Below, piece after piece: positions 7,017 through 13,170 of a stretch of 20,652 bases of DNA. Both the position numbers and the translations under genes were made by a program. The DNA comes from an uncultured Oscillibacter sp. (lineage in GTDB: Bacteria > Bacillota > Clostridia > Oscillospirales > Oscillospiraceae), in NCBI GenBank assembly GCA_946183715.1, contig CAMHDB010000007.1, positions 1 through 20,652 on the forward strand, written 5' to 3'. How positions within the stretch are numbered: the first letter of the stretch is position 1; the number at the start of each line of letters is the position of its first letter. The notes beneath the pieces are model-generated. The model did not search any database. It had not been told where the DNA came from and was given only the letters and a program-made list of their open reading frames with translations.

Positions 7017-9959
7017 TCAAGCGTCCCGCACTTCCCCCTCGGGCGGGGAGAGCGGCGGAATGTCCCACTGGTACGTAAAGGCGCAGTAGCCGGGGCCGAT
7101 GACCTGACTTGCCGTCGCGTACAGGCGCATATCTTTGAGTGTGTAGTACAGGACATTTTTCGAGGCCTCGCCGTAGAAGGCGGCGCGGCGCGCCATGTCG
7201 TACCAGTCGGCCCCGGTCATGGGGAACACCTCCCGGACGGCCTTCCCCAGCAGATTCGCGCGGGTGAAGCGGTTTGATTTCAGGAAGAGCTTGTTGGCGT
7301 AGAGAATCACGGCATCCTGTTCGGTGTCGCCCCCGTGCGGGTTGATGTAGTAGACGGCGAAGGACAGCGGGAGATTCTCGTAGAGGTGGAACAAATCCGC
7401 GATATTGCCGACGAGTTCGCCGGAATAGCCGCTCCCGGTGTTGTCGGCGGACATGCGCGCCTCGGCCTGACTGGCCTGCTCGGCGATATTCTCGGTATCG
7501 GAGTAGACCGCCACGCCGATGGACAGGTACGGCGAGAAGGGCACGCCGTCGACGACGTGAATCTCCGACGGCACGTCGCGCAGACGCGCTACCAGACTGT
7601 CCAAGTCGGCCTGATTGTGGAACTGCGTCAGAATCACGAAGTTGCTCCCGTTGAGACGCGCCACGGAGGAAGTCGCGCCGCAGCAGCGCATAATCGTGCC
7701 CGCAACCGCCCGGATGACGCTGTCGCCGAAGTCGTAGCCGAACTTCTGGTTTGTGATGTTGAAATCCTTGATGGAAATGTGAATCCGGGCGAAGTCGATT
7801 TTGCGGAGTTCGTATTCGTCCTGATACGAGTACAAATCCTCGGCGAGGCCGCGCGCGTTCAACAGCCCGGTGAGCGGTTCGAGACGCGCCCGCTTGACGG
7901 CGTTCTGTCCGCCGGGGAACTCGTCAAGCTGGAAGAAGTAGCCCAGCAGGCCCTTGATTTGCCCGTCGCGGTCGTAGAGGGGCATTTTGCTCGCGACGAT
8001 GTTCTGATTCTCCCCCCGGATGATACAGGAACCCGGGACGTTGTGCGTAGACACGCCCTCCCGGATAACCGACCACTCGTCGTGCTGGTAGCTGTCGGCG
8101 TGGATATGCCAGCCCATGTCCTCGTCGGTCTTGCCCAGAATGTCTTTCAGGGACTGGAAGCCGTAGAAGTCCAGAAAACTCCGGCTTGCGCCCACAAAGC
8201 GGCGGTCGCGGTCTTTCCAGAAAAATTTCAGGGAGCTGTTGAGGGTGAAGTTCTGCCACAGCGACGCGGGCTTGAAAATATCCTCGACGCGCTCGGTCTG
8301 TCCGCCGCTGATGGCGAAGGCGTCCGAAATTTCCGACTGCGCCTCGCGCACAAGCATGAAGTAAATGGAGTCGCGGATGTGCAGGACGATGTAGAGTTTC
8401 CAGACGTAGTTGCCGTGGAAGAGGCGCGTCCGGAGATAGGCGCTGACGTAGCCCCGGCCCGAATGCACGACCCGCTCGGCGAGTGTCTCCGGGTCGGTCA
8501 GCAACAGAAACCGCGGCCTGTCCTCGGCGTAAATCCACTCCTCGGAGTAGCGGCGGTGTACGCTCCGCAAATCTTCCTCCCGGGGGGCCTGTACTTCCTT
8601 GGAATCGGCGTACAGCGGCGTGAACGACATTTTGTCGATGTCCATCACCGACACTTGGTCGTACAACGCGTAAATGGCGCGCAGGCCCTCATCCAATTTC
8701 TCCTGACGGTCGATTTCCGCCCCCCGCGACAGGTTGTCCAGCCGTAACAGCACACTGCACAGCGCCCCGTGTCCGGCGATTCGCTTGGCCTGTAGCTCGA
8801 AGTATTCGCCGTTGTCGACGAAGTACATTTTGCCGTTGCCGGAGGAGCGCGCCTCTTCTAGCAGTCGCTCCATGTGCGCGGACATGTCCCGTAAACGGAT
8901 GGCGTCCCGCATTTCGGGGTCGGTCTCGATGTTGCCGAAAATCGTCAGCCAGTCGATAGCCCCGGAGTCCTCGTCGAAGGCGTCGTTGGTCAGGAGTAAT
9001 CTTACAGTCTCGTCGCGGAGTTCGAGTACCGCCAGCGGGATACTGTTCAGCTCGCGCCCGGAAATCAGGCTCTTGCGGTCCTCCGGCGACAGGAACGGCG
9101 TCGCGCTCAGCACGTCCAGCCGCCCTAACTGGTCGTAGTAGCCCCGGTGCATGGGGGCCTCGACCGAAAGCCCCTGCTGGAGTACGTGCCGGATACACTC
9201 CAAGTACGGCATGGGCTTTCCGAACAGGTAGCCCTGTACTTTCTCGAAGCCGATGTTGCGCAGGAAGCGGAACTGTTCCTCGGTCTCGACGCCCTCGACA
9301 AGCGTCTGGATTTCGATTTCTTTCGCCATGTGGACAATCGACGAGAGAATCTTCCGCGACCGCTGATGAAAATCGCTCAAAAACCACATGTCGACTTTCA
9401 ACTCGTCGAAAAGGAAGTCTTTCAGGACATTGAGGGAGGAATAGCCGCTCCCGAAGTCGTCCATCCAGACCTGATAGCCGGCGTTCCGGAATCGGTCAAT
9501 GTACTGGTGCATGAGCGCGCCGTTCTCGTTGAGGGCGCTTTCCGTAATCTCAATGCACAGGAAGCTCCGGGGCATCATGTTGGCCTGTACGGCCTCCTCG
9601 ACGACCTCGAAGATGTCGCAAAGCTCGTAGTCAAGGCGCGACAGGTTGATGGAAACGGGTATCAGCACGCCCCGGCCCTGTACGGCCTCCCGGTAGAGAG
9701 TACAGACCTGACGGACAATGCACGAATCGAGTTCGTGAATCCTGCGGTGCCGTTCGAGAACGTCGATGAAACTGCCGGGGGGCAGAAGTCCCCAGATTGG
9801 GTCGTCCCAGCGTGCAAGGGCCTCCATGCCGCATAGCTGCCGGGAAACAGTCCGTATGACCGGCTGGAAGTAAGGCTTGATGTAGTTCTTTTCGATGGCC
9901 TCGTCCAGATGGTCGACGATGTATTGCTCCAGTTCGGAATTTTTCGATGGTTCGGACAT
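7017..9959 (-). CDS. c-di-GMP phosphodiesterase: EAL-PAS-degenerate GGDEF-PAS protein
   Basis: 980 residues, soluble, no transmembrane segments. The EAL domain is N-terminal (about 22-265) with intact signatures: MEALARW (Glu46), SINLSRLDY, CIEITESAL, MDDFGSGYSSLNVL, ELKVDM, LVEGVETEEQF and QGYLFGKPMP. All metal-binding positions I can recognise are kept, so it probably hydrolyses c-di-GMP. A long middle region follows, then a PAS-like domain (about 570-685, SLKFFWKDRDRRFVGASRSF). A GGDEF-fold domain (about 690-815) has its signature changed to NGSNF at about 769-773, so it should not make c-di-GMP but could bind nucleotide. A last PAS-like segment covers about 860-960. ATG at 9959 follows GAGGAGGAG by six bases. 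The in-frame extension to 10334 crosses the promoter and a terminator and is not coding. Confidence 0.9.
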   Translation of the reverse strand: MSEPSKNSELEQYIVDHLDEAIEKNYIKPYFQPVIRTVSRQLCGMEALARWDDPIWGLLPPGSFIDVLERHRRIHELDSCIVRQVCTLYREAVQGRGVLIPVSINLSRLDYELCDIFEVVEEAVQANMMPRSFLCIEITESALNENGALMHQYIDRFRNAGYQVWMDDFGSGYSSLNVLKDFLFDELKVDMWFLSDFHQRSRKILSSIVHMAKEIEIQTLVEGVETEEQFRFLRNIGFEKVQGYLFGKPMPYLECIRHVLQQGLSVEAPMHRGYYDQLGRLDVLSATPFLSPEDRKSLISGRELNSIPLAVLELRDETVRLLLTNDAFDEDSGAIDWLTIFGNIETDPEMRDAIRLRDMSAHMERLLEEARSSGNGKMYFVDNGEYFELQAKRIAGHGALCSVLLRLDNLSRGAEIDRQEKLDEGLRAIYALYDQVSVMDIDKMSFTPLYADSKEVQAPREEDLRSVHRRYSEEWIYAEDRPRFLLLTDPETLAERVVHSGRGYVSAYLRTRLFHGNYVWKLYIVLHIRDSIYFMLVREAQSEISDAFAISGGQTERVEDIFKPASLWQNFTLNSSLKFFWKDRDRRFVGASRSFLDFYGFQSLKDILGKTDEDMGWHIHADSYQHDEWSVIREGVSTHNVPGSCIIRGENQNIVASKMPLYDRDGQIKGLLGYFFQLDEFPGGQNAVKRARLEPLTGLLNARGLAEDLYSYQDEYELRKIDFARIHISIKDFNITNQKFGYDFGDSVIRAVAGTIMRCCGATSSVARLNGSNFVILTQFHNQADLDSLVARLRDVPSEIHVVDGVPFSPYLSIGVAVYSDTENIAEQASQAEARMSADNTGSGYSGELVGNIADLFHLYENLPLSFAVYYINPHGGDTEQDAVILYANKLFLKSNRFTRANLLGKAVREVFPMTGADWYDMARRAAFYGEASKNVLYYTLKDMRLYATASQVIGPGYCAFTYQWDIPPLSPPEGEVRDA

Positions 9960-10011
9960 GATGTCTCCTCCTCTCAACGGCACGGCGCTTCCTTTCGCCG
10001 CCGCGCCCGCT

Positions 10012-10041
10012 ATTTTACCATACCCCGAACCGTTTTTGCAA
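10012..10041 (-). promoter_or_regulatory. sigma-A promoter of the EAL-protein gene
   Basis: On the minus strand: -35 TTGCAA (10041-10036), 18-base spacer, -10 TAAAAT (10017-10012) preceded by TGG (extended -10). Predicted start is near 10005, about 45 bases before the ATG at 9959. Confidence 0.7.
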
Positions 10042-10126
10042 TATGCCACAAAAATTTGTCGGCCAGACTTTTCCCTTTTGTGGGACTTTTGAAGCGCCGC
10101 TTTCCAGTATCTGTAAGCCCTCCGCG

Positions 10127-10159
10127 CAATAAAAGCCCTCCCCGTAATGACGGGGAGGG
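10127..10159 (-). terminator. terminator of the zinc-ribbon/DUF697 pair
   Basis: On the minus strand a 10-bp GC-rich stem (10150-10159 with 10136-10145), loop CATT, then C and TTTTATT. It lies just after the stop at 10174 and separates this pair from the EAL gene. Confidence 0.85.
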
Positions 10160-10173
10160 TGATGTACCCTGAT

Positions 10174-10530
10174 TTACAGCAGGCCCTTGTCAAACTCTTC
10201 CGCCATAGCCCAGCCCAAGGCCTCCGTAATCCCGGCGGCGGTCGTGGCGTTGATTGCGTTTCCGATTCCCGGAATCCAGCCCACCAGAACCTGTGAGACC
10301 GTCCTGCCAATGGTGGACGCCGCCACCGTCGCAATAGCGGACTTTGCCGACGCCTCGCCCAGCGTCTTTCCGAATACCTTGCCCAGTGAAATGGTCATGG
10401 TCAGTTGAATGGGAGTAATCACGGCGTTGTCACTCCCCGGAATCTGCGCCAGTCCGGCCCCCACGCCCGCCGCCGCGACGCTCGCCGCGTGAATGATTGC
10501 ATGGCACTGCGTTCTCTGTTCGCTAGTCAT
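10174..10530 (-). CDS. DUF697/YcjF-like small hydrophobic protein
   Basis: 118 residues from ATG at 10530. A short polar start (MTSEQRTQCHAII) is followed by Ala/Gly-rich hydrophobic segments, including ASVAAAGVGAGLAQIPGSDN, TPIQLTMTISLGKVFG, IATVAASTIGRTVSQVLVGW and IPGIGNAINATTAAGITEAL. This pattern resembles DUF697-type C-terminal regions of YcjF-like and GTPase-associated proteins. The function is not known, and membrane association is likely from composition. The frame stays open to an ATG at 10629, but that would overlap the zinc-ribbon gene by 76 bases. ATG at 10530 has AAAGGCGG upstream and starts 23 bases after that gene's stop, so I prefer it. Co-transcribed with the zinc-ribbon gene and closed by the terminator at 10127-10159. 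Confidence 0.7.
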   Translation of the reverse strand: MTSEQRTQCHAIIHAASVAAAGVGAGLAQIPGSDNAVITPIQLTMTISLGKVFGKTLGEASAKSAIATVAASTIGRTVSQVLVGWIPGIGNAINATTAAGITEALGWAMAEEFDKGLL

Positions 10531-10553
10531 TCGTTGTTCCGCCTTTCTTTTGT

Positions 10554-10760
10554 TCAGGAAGCCGTGTAAATCGCGCCGCAATTCCTGCATTTCCCGCTGA
10601 AAACTTGGAATCTCCCGCAATTTCTGCAACGCTGTCCCTTCCCGCCCTTGCCCCCGATGGCGGGTACGTACATCTCATAGCCGCATTTTGAGCATTTCCT
10701 TCCGGTGGGGGTGGAGAAGAACGTATGCCCGCCGCAATTAGGGCACTCATTGACTGCCAT
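10554..10760 (-). CDS. small double zinc-ribbon protein
   Basis: 68 residues with four CxxC knuckles: C6/C9 and C23/C26 form one zinc ribbon, C45/C48 and C58/C61 a second, more compact one. Between them lies a Gly/Lys-rich hinge (GGKGGKGQ). There is no signal peptide. Such ribbons bind nucleic acid or protein partners, but this protein has no recognisable named family, so its role is unknown. The ATG at 10760 follows a near-perfect AAGGAGGTGA site. It is the first gene of a two-gene unit with the DUF697-like protein, transcribed from the promoter at 10788-10817, which is embedded in TTGTAA repeats shared with the divergent regulator gene. Confidence 0.8.
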   Translation of the reverse strand: MAVNECPNCGGHTFFSTPTGRKCSKCGYEMYVPAIGGKGGKGQRCRNCGRFQVFSGKCRNCGAIYTAS

Positions 10761-10779
10761 TCCGTCACCTCCTTATAAA

Positions 10780-10845
10780 TTGTAATCATTGTAACTCTTG
10801 TAATCGTATCTTGTCAAGCGGGAAATTGTTACAATCTGGTTACAA
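10780..10845. promoter_or_regulatory. TTGTAA operator array between divergent genes
   Basis: Three direct TTGTAA copies at 10780-10785, 10789-10794 and 10798-10803, exactly 9 bases apart, then two inverted copies (TTACAA) at 10829-10834 and 10840-10845, 11 apart. The direct copies straddle the minus-strand -10 and the inverted ones flank the start of the plus-strand gene. Likely binding sites for the ribbon-helix-helix protein at 10869 (inference). Confidence 0.6.
10788..10817 (-). promoter_or_regulatory. sigma-A promoter of the zinc-ribbon/DUF697 pair
   Basis: On the minus strand: -35 TTGACA (10817-10812), 18-base spacer, -10 TACAAT (10793-10788). Predicted start is near 10781, about 20 bases before the ATG at 10760. 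The -10 overlaps one TTGTAA operator copy. Confidence 0.75.
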
Positions 10846-10868
10846 TGTTTACGAAGGGTGTGGGACGC

Positions 10869-11096
10869 GTGAAGGAGAAGAAAACGGCGGTAATGACCAT
10901 CCGCATGACGGAGGCGACCAAACAGGCCATCGAACAGGCGGCGGCCCGGCATGACTGGACGCCGTCAAAAATGGCGGAAAAAATCCTGACGGCGTGGGCG
11001 CACGAACAGAGTACGGAAACGCTCCCAACGTCTCAGGACAGGGAAATCAATGTGGGATTTTACCGGAATGAAATTGAGACGGTTAATATCAAATAA
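10869..11096 (+). CDS. ribbon-helix-helix (Arc/MetJ-type) transcription regulator
   Basis: 75 residues from GTG at 10869. The beta strand KTAVMTIRMTEATKQAIEQA and the helices behind it (ARHDWTPSKMAEKILTAWAH) make a standard ribbon-helix-helix DNA-binding fold. Such dimers bind short repeated operators, often next to their own gene. A polar tail (TSQDREINVGFYRNE) has no recognised role. An ATG at 10845 is in frame, but it lies inside the last TTACAA repeat and has no ribosome site. The GTG has GAAGGG upstream, so I chose it. The gene is divergent from the zinc-ribbon pair with the repeat array between, so it probably represses both (inference). It could also be an antitoxin-like protein, but no toxin gene is adjacent. 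Confidence 0.8.
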   Translation: MKEKKTAVMTIRMTEATKQAIEQAAARHDWTPSKMAEKILTAWAHEQSTETLPTSQDREINVGFYRNEIETVNIK

Positions 11097-11100
11097 CGCG

Positions 11101-11132
11101 ACAGGCGGCGCTTTCCTGATAACGCCGCCTGT
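11101..11132. terminator. hairpin between convergent genes
   Basis: 10-bp perfect stem ACAGGCGGCG (11101-11110) with CGCCGCCTGT (11123-11132), 12-base loop, between the convergent stops at 11096 (plus) and 11163 (minus). U-runs are weak, but the minus side is T-rich. Probably shared by both genes. Confidence 0.65.
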
Positions 11133-11162
11133 TGTGCTATTTCATCTTGTATGCGTTTGCCG

Positions 11163-11795
11163 TCACGCCTCGACGCGCTCTCCGGGGCGTTCGGTTTCGC
11201 CCGCTGGCGTCATGGACACCGACGCCCCCGACAACTGCCGCAGGCGTCCGGCAAACAAGTCGGCCTGTCGGGCGGGGAACGCCGCGCGCAACACGACCGC
11301 CGCGCCGTAGTCGGCCCCGGACACCTCCCCGCCACAGGCCGCGATTTCGCGCTGTACCCGTTCCAGAAGCGGGTACGGGCACGGGATTTCCCAGAGCGTC
11401 CAGCGCGTGACCGACGCCACCCCCGCCGCGTCCAGCGTGTCTTTCGCGGCGCGGGAGTAGGCGCGCGTCAGGCCGCCCGCGCCCAGCAGTACCCCGCCGA
11501 AATAGCGCGTCACCACGCAACAGACATTCCACACGCCGCGCCGCTGGAATACGTTTAACATCGGCTGTCCGGCGGTGCCCTGCGGCTCGCCGTCGTCGGA
11601 GTAGCGCACGGCCCCGCCCTCGCGCAACAGGTAGCACCAGCAGTTATGCCGCGCGTCGTGGTACTTCCTCCGGGCCTCGTCAATCCGCCGCCGCGCGTCC
11701 TCCTCGCCGTCCACGCGCCAGACGTGCCCGATAAAACGGGAGCGCTTTTCCGTGAACTCCGTCTCCGCGTCCTGATACGGTACAAAATAGCTCAT
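11163..11795 (-). CDS. yigZ: YigZ/IMPACT-family protein (UPF0029)
   Basis: 210 residues, the usual family length. The N-terminal IMPACT domain shows EKRSRFIGHVWRVDGEEDAR, KYHDARHNCWCYLL, YSDDGEPQGTAGQPML and VCCVVTRYFGGVLLGAGGLT, the best conserved family block. A smaller C-terminal ferredoxin-like domain (DUF1949-type) follows. The family is conserved and related to the eukaryotic regulator IMPACT. In bacteria its biochemical role is unsettled, with translation-related links suggested. ATG at 11795 has GGAGGAC upstream and overlaps the hflX stop as ATGA, so the pair is translationally coupled. The pairing with the ribosome-rescue GTPase HflX fits a translation role. Confidence 0.93.
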   Translation of the reverse strand: MSYFVPYQDAETEFTEKRSRFIGHVWRVDGEEDARRRIDEARRKYHDARHNCWCYLLREGGAVRYSDDGEPQGTAGQPMLNVFQRRGVWNVCCVVTRYFGGVLLGAGGLTRAYSRAAKDTLDAAGVASVTRWTLWEIPCPYPLLERVQREIAACGGEVSGADYGAAVVLRAAFPARQADLFAGRLRQLSGASVSMTPAGETERPGERVEA

Positions 11796-13078
11796 GCGCC
11801 GTCCTCCGTCCGCAAGTACGCCCGTACTTGTCCGAGCGTCGAGGGGCCGCACACCGCCGTTACCGCGATTCCCTCCGGGCGGTAGTCCACCGCCTCCACC
11901 AACGCCTCCCGGTACAGCGTATCCAACAGCGCGCCCCGGTCGTAGGGCAGGAACACCGTCACGCGCCGGATTCCCGGGTCGAGACGCTTCGCTATCATGT
12001 CGAGCAGTTCCGGGACGCCCTCCCCCGTCCGCGCCGACAGTAAACAGATATCGTCCCCGTGAGGCATGATTTCCCCCGGCGGGAGTTTGTCGCACTTGTT
12101 GAAGATGTTGATTCGCGGCAGTCCGCCCGCGCCCAGCTCCGTAATCAGCGCTTCCACGACTTCTACTTGCCGCCGCCACTCCGGGCTTGACACGTCGACG
12201 ACGTGCAACAGAATATCGGCGTACTCCAGCTCCTCCAGCGTGGCCCGGAACGCCTCCACCAACTGGTGCGGCAGTTTCCGGATAAAGCCCACCGTGTCAC
12301 TGATGACGACATTCAGCGTGTCACTGACGGCCAGCAGGCGCGACGTGGTGTCGAGGGTGTCGAAAAGGCGGTCGTTGGCGGGGATTGAGGAGCCTGTCAG
12401 GCGGTTCAGCAACGTCGACTTCCCCGCGTTCGTGTAGCCCACTATCGCCGCGACCGGGATTTCACGCTTTTCGCGTGTCCGGCGCTGGGTGCCCCGTACC
12501 CGCCGCACGTCCTCCAAATCGGCTTTGAGCTTGTCGATTTTGCGCCGGATGTGGCGGCGGTCGGTCTCTAATTGCGTCTCGCCGGGGCCTTTCGAGCCGA
12601 TAGGCCCGCGCCCGCTGGTACCCGCCTGCCGTTCCAAATGCGTCCACATGCCCGTCAGGCGCGGCAACAAATAGCGGTACTGCGCAAGCTCTACTTGTAA
12701 GCGTCCCTCGCGGGTACGGGCGCGCTGTGCGAAGATGTCCAGAATCAGCCCGCAGCGGTCGAGTACCTGTACTTTGAGCAGTTCGGTCAGGACGCGCATT
12801 TGGGACGGCGACAGGTCGTTGTCAAAAATGACCATCGTCGCGCCGACGTTCCCGCAATACTCCCGGACTTCCTCCGCCTTGCCCTCCCCGATGAACGTAC
12901 GCGGGTCGGGCGACGGGCGGTTTTGCAGAATGATTCCCTCAACGCTCCCCCCGGCGGTCTCCACCAGCGCCGACAGTTCGTCCATACTCTCGTCGTCGGA
13001 ACTCTCCGCGCGGCCCAGTACCGGGGAGTTCAGCCCTACGAGTACCACTTTGTCCCTGATTTCCTCATGTTCGGTCAT
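11792..13078 (-). CDS. hflX: GTPase HflX, ribosome-splitting factor
   Basis: 428 residues. The N-terminal HflX domain holds the signature block with FIGEGKAEEV, FDNDLSPSQMRVLTELL, DRCGLILDIFAQRARTREG and LQVELAQYRYLLPRL, followed by the Gly-rich GPGETQLETDRR and a coiled region. The G domain starts near residue 213 with GYTNAGKSTLLN (P-loop), then FDTLDTTSR (switch I), SDTVGFIRKLP (G3) and NKCD (G4). HflX binds the 50S subunit and splits stalled or heat-damaged 70S ribosomes. ATG at 13078 has GGAAAGGGA upstream. The upstream in-frame extension to 13174 crosses a hairpin and is rejected. No convincing own promoter was found in the 92 bases after lacZ, so it may be read through from lacZ. Confidence 0.95.
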   Translation of the reverse strand: MTEHEEIRDKVVLVGLNSPVLGRAESSDDESMDELSALVETAGGSVEGIILQNRPSPDPRTFIGEGKAEEVREYCGNVGATMVIFDNDLSPSQMRVLTELLKVQVLDRCGLILDIFAQRARTREGRLQVELAQYRYLLPRLTGMWTHLERQAGTSGRGPIGSKGPGETQLETDRRHIRRKIDKLKADLEDVRRVRGTQRRTREKREIPVAAIVGYTNAGKSTLLNRLTGSSIPANDRLFDTLDTTSRLLAVSDTLNVVISDTVGFIRKLPHQLVEAFRATLEELEYADILLHVVDVSSPEWRRQVEVVEALITELGAGGLPRINIFNKCDKLPPGEIMPHGDDICLLSARTGEGVPELLDMIAKRLDPGIRRVTVFLPYDRGALLDTLYREALVEAVDYRPEGIAVTAVCGPSTLGQVRAYLRTEDGA

Positions 13079-13110
13079 AAAGTCCCTTTCCTGTGATTTG
13101 AGAAGTTTTG

Positions 13111-13167
13111 CCCCTCCGGTTTTCCCCACACCTGACAGGTTTTGCCGTGCGGGGGAGGGGCTTTTTC
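13111..13167 (+). terminator. hairpin with T-run reading rightward, in the hflX leader
   Basis: 8-bp stem (13111-13118 with 13155-13162) with a partly paired inner arm, followed on the plus strand by TTTTT (13163-13167). It lies between the lacZ stop and the hflX start, which are both on the minus strand. There it is not followed by a U-run, so it is not a usual lacZ terminator. Confidence 0.5.
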
Positions 13168-13170
13168 GTA

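Noticed and set aside
7335..8747. 470-codon plus-strand frame opposite the EAL-protein gene
   Set aside because: Antisense shadow of a well-supported gene. High G+C gives long mirror frames, and its composition (Val, Glu, Arg rich) has no domain signal. Similar mirror frames occur opposite dxs, lacZ and hflX.
9960..10334. N-terminal extension of the EAL protein by 125 codons
   Set aside because: It crosses the gene's own promoter, the terminator of the neighbouring pair and part of the DUF697-like gene. ATG at 9959 has an excellent ribosome site.
10531..10629. Earlier ATG for the DUF697-like protein
   Set aside because: It would overlap the zinc-ribbon gene by 76 bases in another frame. The later ATG has a ribosome site and correct spacing.
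1771..11110. ACAGGCGGCG shared by the OLE closing helix (1772) and the hairpin at 11101
   Set aside because: Ten matching GC-rich bases in a 63% G+C window, in hairpins of different kinds. Most likely coincidence rather than a mobile repeat.
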